6,862 nt of DNA, taken from contig JAGYMJ010000675.1 of NCBI GenBank assembly GCA_018400625.1, positions 1 through 6,862 of the forward strand, read 5' to 3'. This DNA comes from Planctomycetota bacterium (lineage in GTDB: Bacteria; Planctomycetota; Brocadiia; SM23-32). The notes below the pieces were generated by a model. The model was not told where the DNA came from and made no database searches. It was given only the letters and a program-made list of their open reading frames with translations. This document shows positions 1-5,708 of this stretch, in pieces. Position numbers and translations under genes: made by a program. Each line of letters begins with the position of its first letter. Within the stretch, counting starts at the first letter, position 1.

Positions 1-228
1 GCGAGCTGGTCGCTCAACAACCTGGCGCCGCGGATGCTTGAGGGCAACTTCGACCCCGGTTTTTACGTTAAGCATTTTATCAAGGACATGAGCATCGCTT
101 CCGGATCGGCGGATAAACTGTCGGTCGATACGCCGGGGCTTGACCTGGCCCTTTCTCTCTACCGCAAGCTCGCCGCGGAAGGCCACGAAGACGACGGCAC
201 GCAGGCGCTTTACCGGCTCTATGAATAA
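1..228 (+). CDS. Beta-hydroxyacid dehydrogenase (GarR/MmsB type), C-terminal fragment
   Basis: The reading frame is open from the first base and ends at TAA 226-228, so only the last 75 residues of a longer gene (family length about 290-300) are present. The fragment contains SWSLNNLAPRMLEG, then DPGFYVKHFIKDMSIA and the closing GLDLALSLYRKL...DDGTQALYRLYE. These match the all-helical C-terminal domain of NAD(P)-dependent beta-hydroxyacid dehydrogenases such as tartronate semialdehyde reductase and 3-hydroxyisobutyrate dehydrogenase. These cytoplasmic enzymes reversibly oxidise a beta-hydroxy acid to the semialdehyde. The Rossmann domain and catalytic lysine lie upstream of the window, so the substrate cannot be told. 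The gene converges on hepT with a 188-nt spacer. Family call is firm; exact enzyme is not. Confidence 0.85.
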   Translation, partial: ASWSLNNLAPRMLEGNFDPGFYVKHFIKDMSIASGSADKLSVDTPGLDLALSLYRKLAAEGHEDDGTQALYRLYE

Positions 229-416
229 TTGAGCAATGGGTCGGAAATGCGGGAGAGGTGAGTTTTAATGTTTTATTCAGAACTATCAGACTCAACCTGA
301 GGTGGAGCGTCCGAAAAGCGCATCGATAATTTATCGATGTTCATATTGGAATAACGACACCGTGTTCAATTTTAAAGCATCTCACAAAAGTCTTAAAATA
401 TCGGAGATTTCTTTAT
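229..416. other. Convergent spacer with palindrome
   Basis: This is the spacer between the dehydrogenase stop and the hepT stop, so transcription converges here from both sides. The one clear structure is the palindrome at 321-339. I see no convincing small gene: the open frames that cross the spacer lack a ribosome binding site and recognisable protein features. Confidence 0.5.
321..339. other. Perfect inverted repeat, possible weak terminator or operator
   Basis: CATCGATAA and TTATCGATG form perfect 9-nt arms around a single T. As RNA this folds as an 8-bp stem with a 3-nt loop. Read on the - strand it is followed by CGCTTTT, which could make it a weak terminator for the mntA-hepT transcript. 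On the + strand there is no T-run. Its place between two convergent genes fits termination, but the low GC content and short T-run leave a protein-binding site equally possible. Confidence 0.35.
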
Positions 417-830
417 TTACAGTATTCGGACTAAAACTTTTTTTATGTGATTCATATCTTCAATATTATTTTGTAGAATTTTATATACCCTTTCCCGGTC
501 AAGTTCAACATAATCATGCACAAGAACGTTTCGAAAACCTATCATTTTGATCCAGGAGTCCTCTAACTTCTTATCAATGAGATTCTGTTCCTGGAGTCGT
601 TTGGGAATGTCACTGTACCATTCGACCGCTCCGAAATCTTCTTCGGCAATGATGTGATTGCCGATATCGTTCAGAGATTCGATAGCCAGTTGCAGAAATC
701 GTTCTGCACTCCCGTAATGCTCGGGTTCCTTGCAAAACTCTTTTAGATCATAGCGCTGAAGTTTTTTCAGGATGGACATATATTCATCGAATTTTCTGAA
801 GCGGGATAACAATATATCAGGTTTAATCAT
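417..830 (-). CDS. hepT: HepT-family HEPN toxin (DUF86), type VII toxin-antitoxin
   Basis: A 137-residue helical protein with the HEPN RNase signature Rx4HxY seen as R100-NVLV-H105-D-Y107. In characterised HepT proteins this motif forms the RNA-cleaving site in a dimer, and its tyrosine is AMPylated by the partner MntA, which silences the toxin. The size is typical of the family (about 130-145 residues). I start at ATG 830-828 (MIKPDILL), because AGAGG lies 7 nt upstream. A start 12 codons earlier at 866 would lie deeper inside mntA with no clear ribosome site. The start overlaps the mntA stop by 8 nt (ATGATTAA), which indicates translational coupling and a single transcript. The catalytic motif is intact, so the toxin is probably functional. 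RNA targets and antitoxin activity are inferred from the family. Confidence 0.9.
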   Translation of the reverse strand: MIKPDILLSRFRKFDEYMSILKKLQRYDLKEFCKEPEHYGSAERFLQLAIESLNDIGNHIIAEEDFGAVEWYSDIPKRLQEQNLIDKKLEDSWIKMIGFRNVLVHDYVELDRERVYKILQNNIEDMNHIKKVLVRIL

Positions 831-1233
831 TGGTGAACCTCTTTTTATAAGCTTCGGCCTGGACACAAAGGTAGGGGCGAATATCGAAATATTTGCGGAC
901 GATCAGGGAGAAAAGTGTTTCCGGGGCGGATTCTTCCCGGGAATACAGAACTCGATTTCTCTTCACGGCTTCAAATGCCAGAGCCGGAGGCGCCGAGCGC
1001 AAAAAAACAATATCAACACGGGTGAAACCATGTCGAGCCATTTCCCCCAATAGATCAGGCCGTATCTCTTCTAACTCTTCGACGGGACCGTCGATACCGA
1101 GGTCAATGTCGCTGTTGAAACGCCGGTTTCCTTCGGCGACCGAACCAAATAGAAAAACAGATTCAACGACGGGAAATTGATCGAATACCTTGTTCAGAAC
1201 CTCTAAATTTCTGTTCTCACCTAATTCCATCAT
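823..1233 (-). CDS. mntA: MntA-family minimal nucleotidyltransferase antitoxin
   Basis: A 136-residue protein of the DNA polymerase-beta-like minimal nucleotidyltransferase fold. It carries the GSx10DxD motif exactly: G30-S31, then D42-I-D44 (GSVAEGNRRFNSDIDLGI), plus the third metal-binding aspartate D74 in RVDIVFL. In known MntA/HepT pairs this enzyme transfers AMP units from ATP to the tyrosine of the HepT HEPN motif, so it acts as an enzymatic antitoxin. All catalytic residues are present. It is the first gene of the pair, coupled to hepT by an 8-nt overlap, and transcribed from a promoter about 100 nt upstream. Two tandem ATGs (1233 and 1230) can serve as start. The nearest purine-rich ribosome site, GGGAGGG at 1247-1253, is unusually distant (13 nt from the first ATG), and the start sits in a palindrome. 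I take 1233 as the start because it is closer to that site. Confidence 0.9.
   Translation of the reverse strand: MMELGENRNLEVLNKVFDQFPVVESVFLFGSVAEGNRRFNSDIDLGIDGPVEELEEIRPDLLGEMARHGFTRVDIVFLRSAPPALAFEAVKRNRVLYSREESAPETLFSLIVRKYFDIRPYLCVQAEAYKKRFTND
838..842 (-). promoter_or_regulatory. Ribosome binding site of hepT
   Basis: AGAGG on the - strand lies 7 nt before ATG 830-828, inside the last codons of mntA. It supports the 830 start over the in-frame ATG at 866 and explains how hepT is translated while overlapping its antitoxin gene. Confidence 0.6.
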
Positions 1234-1239
1234 GGAATT
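1223..1239 (-). promoter_or_regulatory. Palindrome over the mntA start codon (operator or start-codon hairpin)
   Basis: AATTCCAT and ATGGAATT form perfect 8-nt arms around one base. On the mntA messenger this folds as a 6-bp stem (AAUUCC/GGAAUU) whose 5-nt loop AUGAU contains the first start codon. It could be a DNA operator bound by the MntA-HepT complex, or an RNA hairpin controlling initiation. The distant Shine-Dalgarno makes control at this point plausible. Symmetry and position are observed; function is inferred. Confidence 0.45.
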
Positions 1240-1332
1240 TGTTGGACCCTCCCTTTCCTGAAAAACTTCAGAACTCCTAGTTATTTTATCTTTTCGAAAT
1301 CAAAAAAAACAGACCACGTGTGCAATCTTAAT

Positions 1333-1361
1333 ATTATAGCATCAATAGGTATGCGTTACAA
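1333..1361 (-). promoter_or_regulatory. Sigma-70-type promoter for mntA-hepT
   Basis: On the - strand, TTGTAA (1361-1356, 4 of 6 to consensus) is followed after exactly 17 nt by a perfect TATAAT (1338-1333). Transcription would begin near 1326, leaving a leader of roughly 90 nt before the mntA ATG. Position, spacing and orientation all fit the toxin-antitoxin operon. No competing site of this quality faces that way. Confidence 0.65.
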
Positions 1362-1560
1362 AATCGAAATATAGCTCCAATTAAAAAGTATCACTTCACC
1401 CATTGCTGTATATGGACGCAGGAATCGGTGTCCTCCATTTGTGGGTTGTTGTTTTTATATAATGTGTTTTCTTGTTGGGTTTTGCCGCTAATAAACAATA
1501 TGCAGAAATCAACCGAAAAAAAATTCGCTGCTCTTTATTTGAGAAAAAGAATTTGTCGTG

Positions 1561-1588
1561 TTAGAATCATTATTAAAAGCATTATAAT
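1561..1588 (+). promoter_or_regulatory. Possible promoter of the TPR gene
   Basis: A perfect TATAAT (1583-1588) has a weak TTAGAA (1561-1566, 3 of 6) 16 nt upstream. Transcription would start around 1595, at the Shine-Dalgarno itself, giving a very short leader. That makes the call uncertain. Another TATAAT at 1458-1463 lacks a good -35. Confidence 0.3.
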
Positions 1589-1594
1589 TTTGCT

Positions 1595-1601
1595 GGAGGA
1601 G
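1595..1601 (+). promoter_or_regulatory. Ribosome binding site fixing the TPR gene start
   Basis: GGAGGAG lies 1 nt before ATG 1603 but 7 nt before ATG 1609. Normal spacing therefore selects the second ATG (MIVCRK...), not the first (MNMIVC...). Confidence 0.7.
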
Positions 1602-1608
1602 AATGAAT

Positions 1609-2709
1609 ATGATAGTTTGCAGAAAGACAGAAAGCTTGTTGGGGAAGGTATTTGTATCATTAGCCGTTGTGTTCCTTACTCTTTTCGTTACGAGTTCTTA
1701 CGCTTTGCAATTGGATTTTCAGCGTCGTTATCAGCTTCTCGAGGCCGAAAGGCAGTTTGCGCGGGAAGAATTCGCCGAAGCGCGCGAGTCGTTTCAACAG
1801 TTGGCTGAATCGGCCGGAAGCGGGGCCGAAAGCGCTGCATTGCTGGCGCGCGCCGCTGTCGCGCTGGGGCATCAGGAAGAACAATTTGAAGCAGCCATGC
1901 AAGAAGCCTCCGAACTGGAGCATGAACCCAGCAAAATCTATGCAATCATATCGCTGATGGCATTGCAGTCCGATTGGTCGGGGATCGTTGAACGGTTTGG
2001 TGAGGTCACCGTGGAAGAGTGGGAAGAAGTTCGTCTGCCGGCCAGGCCCCGTGGTTCTGAGGAAGAACTTCGCACGTTGTTTTTCATAAAACGCGGGCGT
2101 GCTTTCGAACAAACCGGAAATTACGAACGTGCCGAGCAGGACCTGGCTGCTGCTGCCGACCTTGCGGTCAGCCGTTCTCCCCGCGCGCGCCCCGGCCTGT
2201 TAACAGTACTGAATAGTCTGGCGGAACTGCGTGCCCGTCGATTGGATGATGCCGAGGGCGCCTTCGAGGCCTACAAACGTATTGCTGAGGAAGGTACTGG
2301 CAGAGGGAAAGCGCTTTACCTGCGTGCTGCGCTCCGAGCGGCCAGGTATCTGCGCGAACAGGAGCGATATGACGAGGCGATCGAGATGCTTAAATTGATG
2401 AACCCCGAGAGCCGGCCTGCTGGAGGCTATTGGTATGGAACCGGGATGCTCGAGTTCGGGCGTATCTACCGGGCCGCGGGCAAGCAGGAAGAAGCCGAAA
2501 AAACTTATGCGAAGATCCTGGAGCGTCCCAATGTCGATACGCGATACATAACCAGCGCGGCACGGTCCAGGGCGGAAGTCCTGGCCGAAGCCGGCAAAAC
2601 CAAGCAAGCCCTGGATACATACCGCGCCTTGCTCGAAAGGGAAGATATCGATGACGCGGTGCGCGAGCGGGCAAAAGCGGCTATCAAGGAACTGGAAACC
2701 GAGGAATAA
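1609..2709 (+). CDS. Secreted tetratricopeptide-repeat protein
   Basis: A 366-residue protein with a Sec signal peptide: basic start, hydrophobic core about residues 11-29, and a probable signal peptidase I site after S30-Y31-A32. The mature chain is almost entirely helical and rich in Glu, Arg and Ala. TPR-like helix pairs can be seen at about 46-68 (AEARESFQQL), 158-186 (KRGRAFEQTGNYERAEQDL), 235-263 (ARYLREQERYDEAIEML), 279-306 (FGRIYRAAGKQEEAEKTYAKIL) and 318-344 (RAEVLAEAGKTKQALDTYRALL). Such repeats are protein-binding scaffolds, and the signal places this one in the periplasm or at the envelope. There is no catalytic domain, so no specific function can be given. It is followed by a 161-nt spacer containing the promoter of the next gene, so it is probably transcribed separately. 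Confidence 0.85.
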   Translation: MIVCRKTESLLGKVFVSLAVVFLTLFVTSSYALQLDFQRRYQLLEAERQFAREEFAEARESFQQLAESAGSGAESAALLARAAVALGHQEEQFEAAMQEASELEHEPSKIYAIISLMALQSDWSGIVERFGEVTVEEWEEVRLPARPRGSEEELRTLFFIKRGRAFEQTGNYERAEQDLAAAADLAVSRSPRARPGLLTVLNSLAELRARRLDDAEGAFEAYKRIAEEGTGRGKALYLRAALRAARYLREQERYDEAIEMLKLMNPESRPAGGYWYGTGMLEFGRIYRAAGKQEEAEKTYAKILERPNVDTRYITSAARSRAEVLAEAGKTKQALDTYRALLEREDIDDAVRERAKAAIKELETEE

Positions 2710-2739
2710 AAACGACTTTGAAGGTTGAATGAACGCTTC

Positions 2740-2785
2740 AGGTTTTGAAACCTCAAAACAGCGGAAAAACACTTGCTGCGCAAGT
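2740..2785. other. Two short hairpins downstream of the TPR gene
   Basis: AGGTTT-TG-AAACCT (2740-2753) and ACTTGC-TGC-GCAAGT (2771-2785) are perfect 6-bp stems. Neither has a T-run on the + strand. The second is followed by GTTTTT on the - strand, where no gene needs a terminator. They may give weak termination or stabilise the 3' end of the TPR messenger. Confidence 0.3.
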
Positions 2786-2803
2786 CCTCCAACATGTCTT
2801 GAC

Positions 2804-2832
2804 TTGTCATTGCTTTTTTGCTAAGGTATATA
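2804..2832 (+). promoter_or_regulatory. Promoter of the oxidoreductase-aminotransferase operon
   Basis: TTGTCA (2804-2809, 5 of 6 to consensus) is followed after 17 nt by TATATA (2827-2832, 4 of 6). Transcription would start near 2839, giving a leader of about 30 nt with a strong Shine-Dalgarno. The -35 overlaps the small palindrome TGAC-TT-GTCA (2800-2809), a possible regulator site. Confidence 0.55.
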
Positions 2833-2856
2833 TCTCAAATAAAAAACTGAATTTCA

Positions 2857-2862
2857 AAGGAG
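2857..2862 (+). promoter_or_regulatory. Ribosome binding site of the oxidoreductase
   Basis: AAGGAG lies 8 nt before ATG 2871 and fixes that start. The frame is open upstream to an ATG at 2745, but that start would put the promoter inside the gene and add a non-homologous extension. Confidence 0.75.
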
Positions 2863-2870
2863 AAATATTT

Positions 2871-4130
2871 ATGGCTAAAAGCTTGAAAGTAAGTATCATA
2901 GGTGGTGGTATGATTACCAACGATTTACTGCTTCCCTCAATCTACCATCTTCAGCGTACGGGAATTGTGGAAGAAATATCCGTATGCGCACTGAACAGCA
3001 CGCCTTTGCGTGCGCTTGAGGAAAATGAAGAGTTAAAGCAGGCCTTTCCCGGACAGCAATTCAAACCCTATCCCAACACTTCAGAACCCCCCGATAAAAA
3101 TTTTCCGGACCTTTTCCGTGAGGTGCTGGCCGGAATGCCTCCGCGTCAGGCCGTTGTCATCGCTTTACCGGATCAACTCCATTATATGGCGGTCAAAGAA
3201 GCTCTCAAAAACAATCAGCACATGCTCTGTGTCAAACCGCTTGTCTTGAAATACAACCAGGCGATCGAGATAGAAAAAGAAGCTTTAGAAAAAGGACTGT
3301 TTATCGGCGTGGAATACCACAAGCGTTTTGACCGCCGCTCTTTGATGGCCCGACGCAACTACGAACTGGGGCATTTCGGTGAGTTCGTCATGGGGGAAGC
3401 GAAGATGATCGAGCCTTACTTTTACCGCTCCTCTAATTTTCAGAACTGGTTCACCTGCGATAATACGGACCCCTTCGTTTATGTTGGCTGCCATTACGTG
3501 GATCTTGTACATTTTATAACGGGACTTAAGCCGGTGGCCGTGTCCGTCGAAGGCGTTAAGGGTAAGTTTCCCAACGGTAATGAAGGGTATATGTGGGCAA
3601 CCGGTAGGGTAACCTATGAGAACGGCGCCATCCTGTCCGTCACCGACGGGCTGGGTTATCCTGACGAAGCCGCGGGGAGCAACGAACAGTGCCTGACAAT
3701 GTTCTGCGAAGGTGAAGGGAAAAGCGGTCTGATCGGGCATGACGATCAATTCCGGGGCGTCGAATACAGTTTTATGGACGGAATAGGGTGCGCTGGAAGC
3801 GTTTTTAATTATGTCAACCCTGACTTCTACCGTCTGGTTCCCTGGCAGGGGGAAGGATATAAACCAACCGGATATGGTTTCGACTCCGTCGCTGCCTCGA
3901 TACAGACTATACACAAGATCGAGAATGAAATTGAAGGCATGCCGCAGGAAGATGCGTTGGAGCGTCGAAAAGATTTGATGCGTGAAGTGGATAAAAAGGG
4001 GATTATCGCTACCCCCGCCAACAGCAGTGTGAATGAACTTGTGACCGAGGCGGCGCGCCTGTCAATATTGAACGATGGCCGTAAAGCCCGTATAATACAT
4101 GGCAAAGATGCAAGGGCGGAACTTGTGTAA
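2871..4130 (+). CDS. Gfo/Idh/MocA-family NAD(P)-dependent oxidoreductase
   Basis: A 419-residue cytoplasmic enzyme. The N-terminal Rossmann fold opens with VSIIGGGMITND (residues 7-18), a variant of the glycine-rich dinucleotide loop. It continues through AVVIALPDQLHYMAVKEAL (94-112) and the family lysine-proline motif LCVKPLVL (119-126), where K122 matches the conserved catalytic lysine of EKP. The C-terminal substrate domain contains VEYHKRFDRR (147-156) and GCHYVDLVHFITG (206-218), in which H208 and D211 fit the catalytic histidine/aspartate pair. Members oxidise or reduce a hydroxyl on sugars, inositols and related polyols; the substrate here is unknown. The usual glutamate before KP is valine (V121). 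The chain is longer than the common 330-380, with a C-terminal helical tail. The aminotransferase gene follows 44 nt later with an almost identical translation start, implying one operon and linked chemistry. Confidence 0.85.
   Translation: MAKSLKVSIIGGGMITNDLLLPSIYHLQRTGIVEEISVCALNSTPLRALEENEELKQAFPGQQFKPYPNTSEPPDKNFPDLFREVLAGMPPRQAVVIALPDQLHYMAVKEALKNNQHMLCVKPLVLKYNQAIEIEKEALEKGLFIGVEYHKRFDRRSLMARRNYELGHFGEFVMGEAKMIEPYFYRSSNFQNWFTCDNTDPFVYVGCHYVDLVHFITGLKPVAVSVEGVKGKFPNGNEGYMWATGRVTYENGAILSVTDGLGYPDEAAGSNEQCLTMFCEGEGKSGLIGHDDQFRGVEYSFMDGIGCAGSVFNYVNPDFYRLVPWQGEGYKPTGYGFDSVAASIQTIHKIENEIEGMPQEDALERRKDLMREVDKKGIIATPANSSVNELVTEAARLSILNDGRKARIIHGKDARAELV
4068..4096 (+). promoter_or_regulatory. 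Possible internal promoter before the aminotransferase
   Basis: Within the last codons of the oxidoreductase, TTGAAC (4068-4073, 4 of 6) is followed by 17 nt and a perfect TATAAT (4091-4096). The leader to the aminotransferase ATG would be about 70 nt. It could give extra, independent expression of the aminotransferase. Location inside a coding region makes chance a real alternative. Confidence 0.35.
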
Positions 4131-4174
4131 TCTGAAATATAAACTTTTATAATGAATACAAAAGGAGAATCATT

Positions 4175-5554
4175 ATGGCTAAATATAGCTTAGAACCTGT
4201 AAAAGTACCTGCAGTCGAGACGAAATATCGGCGGATAAAAACACCTTTGCCCGTTCCCGAGTCAATCCCTATATTCGAATCACTCCAGGAATCGGAACCC
4301 CGTTCGATGATGGGACAGCCGCCTATAGTCTGGCATAAAGCGGACGGCTTCACGGTGGAGGACAAATGGGGCAACCGGTGGATAGACTGGTCTTCTTGTG
4401 TTCTGGTCGCAAACGCCGGCCACGGCCCCAGACAGGTCCGCGACGCCGTGATTGCAAAGGCCGATCAGGGGCTTATGGCAACCTATGTGTTTGTGCATGA
4501 AGACCGCGCCGAATTCACCAGAGAGCTGCAGTCAATCTCCCCCGACCCTGATAATTATCATGTCTTTCTGCTCAGTACGGGCAGCGAGGCAACGGAGAAC
4601 TGTATTAAATTGTCGAAAAGCTATGCAATGGAAAATTATGGCCCGCATAAAAAATATATGATTTCCTTCAAAAACGGTTTTCATGGACGTACCATGGGGG
4701 CGCAACTGGCGGGCGGTATGGACAAACAGAAAAAGTGGTTGGGCGAAACGGACACTTCCTTCGTTCAAGTACCCTTTCCCGATGGATTCAAAAATGAAGA
4801 CACTTCTTTTGAGCTTTTCCTGAAGAGTTTGCAAGACCAGGGGGTTGAACCGGGCGAGATCGCGGGCGTAATAGTGGAATCCTACCAGGGCGTTGGCCCC
4901 GATTTCATGCCGGTTGAATACGCTCAAAGCCTCGAAACTTTCTGCCGAAAGCATGATATCTGCCTGACCATGGACGAAGTCCAGGCCGGGTTCGGACGTA
5001 CCGGTAAGTGGTTTGCCTTTGAACACTACGGCATTACACCCGATCTGATAGCCTGTGGGAAAGGGATATCCTCGTCATTGCCGGTTTCTGCCGTGATCGG
5101 GCGTGAGGATATTATGGGGCTCTATGCGCCGGGTTCCATGACTTCTACTCATTCTGCATCGCCTATCTGTATCGCGGCTGCACTGGCCAACGTGAAGCTT
5201 CTGCGGGAAAGCGACTGCATTCAAAACGCCGCAAAACTGGGTGAGGAAATATTTATACCGGAATTGCATCGTATCCAGCAGAAATATCCTGATGTGCTCG
5301 GCTGTGCGACCGGCAAGGGGTTGGTCGGCGGCATACAGGTGGTCAAACCCGGCACGAAAGATCCCGACTCTGAACGGGCCGGAAACATAAACCTGCGCTG
5401 TTTCCACAAAGGCTTGCTCATGTTTGCCCCGGTGGGAGTGGGGGGAGAATGCCTGAAAGTCGCCCCGCCCTTGATTATCACCGAAGATGCGCTCCGTGAA
5501 AGTCTGAGTGTTTTCGAGGAAGCGGTCGACGAAGAACTCAGCGGAAGGATGTAG
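4175..5554 (+). CDS. Class-III PLP-dependent aminotransferase (GabT/ornithine aminotransferase-like)
   Basis: A 459-residue fold-type I enzyme of normal family length. Visible PLP signatures are STGSEATENCIKLSK (134-148, phosphate-binding GSEA), FHGRTMGAQ (169-177), DEVQAGFGRTGK (267-278, D267 to the pyridine nitrogen) and ACGKGISSSLPVSAV (293-307, K296 as Schiff-base lysine), then THSASPICIAAALA (325-338). The family moves an amino group between an amine or omega-amino acid and an alpha-keto acid. The C-terminal carboxylate-binding motif, normally IRxxPPL, reads CLKVAPPL, so the conserved arginine is K428; donor preference may differ from glutamate-using relatives. The start is fixed by AAAGGAG at 4161-4167, 7 nt upstream. 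It sits 44 nt behind the oxidoreductase, suggesting a paired oxidation/transamination on a shared metabolite. The exact substrate cannot be told from sequence. Confidence 0.9.
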   Translation: MAKYSLEPVKVPAVETKYRRIKTPLPVPESIPIFESLQESEPRSMMGQPPIVWHKADGFTVEDKWGNRWIDWSSCVLVANAGHGPRQVRDAVIAKADQGLMATYVFVHEDRAEFTRELQSISPDPDNYHVFLLSTGSEATENCIKLSKSYAMENYGPHKKYMISFKNGFHGRTMGAQLAGGMDKQKKWLGETDTSFVQVPFPDGFKNEDTSFELFLKSLQDQGVEPGEIAGVIVESYQGVGPDFMPVEYAQSLETFCRKHDICLTMDEVQAGFGRTGKWFAFEHYGITPDLIACGKGISSSLPVSAVIGREDIMGLYAPGSMTSTHSASPICIAAALANVKLLRESDCIQNAAKLGEEIFIPELHRIQQKYPDVLGCATGKGLVGGIQVVKPGTKDPDSERAGNINLRCFHKGLLMFAPVGVGGECLKVAPPLIITEDALRESLSVFEEAVDEELSGRM

Positions 5555-5560
5555 ATTGAA

Positions 5561-5569
5561 GGGGGGGGG
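5561..5569 (+). repeat. G9 homopolymer
   Basis: Nine consecutive G bases, 6 nt after the aminotransferase stop. It lies outside any gene, so length change would not shift a reading frame. It is a likely spot for replication slippage or sequencing error. Confidence 0.8.
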
Positions 5570-5600
5570 AGGTAAGTCCTCAGCGAACATCGTTGCTTTC
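5568..5600 (+). repeat. Intergenic direct repeat, copy A
   Basis: This copy shares GTAAGTCCTCAG[C/T]GAAC with copy B at 6799-6831. Of the first 21 aligned positions 19 are identical, and over 33 positions 26 are (the tail keeps CGTnGC). It follows the aminotransferase stop by 13 nt and runs into the hairpin at 5601-5639. The conserved part lies outside genes in both copies, which argues for a mobile or regulatory intergenic element and against coding conservation. Confidence 0.65.
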
Positions 5601-5639
5601 TGCAATTCTATCATCGGATCTTCCGGTGGTAGAATTGCA
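5601..5639 (+). other. Long stem-loop attached to repeat copy A
   Basis: Arms 5601-5617 and 5623-5639 pair over 17 positions around the 5-nt loop ATCTT. The only two non-Watson-Crick positions are both U-G wobbles in RNA of the + strand, so the RNA stem is continuous. No T-run follows, so it is not a standard intrinsic terminator. It may act as a messenger-stabilising 3' structure, a processing site, or the variable hairpin of a repeat family. It separates the aminotransferase from the binding-protein gene. Confidence 0.6.
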
Positions 5640-5693
5640 AGCTAAAATATCTGGAAAAATATGTGAACATGTAAAGTTGTGAATCTTCGTTTC

Positions 5694-5700
5694 AGGAGGT
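5694..5700 (+). promoter_or_regulatory. Ribosome binding site of the binding-protein gene
   Basis: AGGAGGT ends 8 nt before ATG 5709 and supports that start. A second ATG at 5701 abuts the site with no spacing and opens only a 9-codon frame, so it is not a likely start. Confidence 0.75.
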
Positions 5701-5708
5701 ATGAATAA

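Larger units (their letters stand above)
1234..1602. other. AT-rich divergent intergenic region
   Basis: These 369 nt separate the divergently transcribed mntA and TPR genes and are markedly more AT-rich than the genes on either side. They hold the - strand promoter at 1333-1361, the 5' leader of mntA with a CACGTG palindrome at 1315-1320 close to the expected transcription start, an A-tract around 1302-1309, and a possible + strand promoter just before the TPR gene. Open frames in this stretch have no credible start signal or protein character, so I call no gene. Confidence 0.6.

Noticed and set aside
831..866. Twelve-residue N-terminal extension of HepT starting at ATG 866
   Set aside because: ATG 830 has AGAGG at 7-nt spacing, gives the usual family length and overlaps mntA by only 8 nt.
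1603..1608. Start of the TPR protein at ATG 1603
   Set aside because: The Shine-Dalgarno GGAGGAG ends 1 nt before this ATG, which is too close; ATG 1609 has proper spacing.
2150..2810. Several long open frames on the - strand opposite the TPR gene
   Set aside because: They mirror the GC-rich codon pattern of the real gene, have no ribosome sites and show no recognisable domains.
2745..2870. Upstream in-frame extension of the oxidoreductase
   Set aside because: It would contain the -35/-10 promoter and precede a strong Shine-Dalgarno at ATG 2871, where family similarity begins.
5561..5569. Phase variation through the G9 tract
   Set aside because: The tract is after the stop codon and not within promoter spacing of a recognisable site, so a switching role has no support.
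5601..5639. Rho-independent terminator after the aminotransferase
   Set aside because: The stem is strong but is followed by AGCTAAAATA with no T-run, so I list it only as a structured element.
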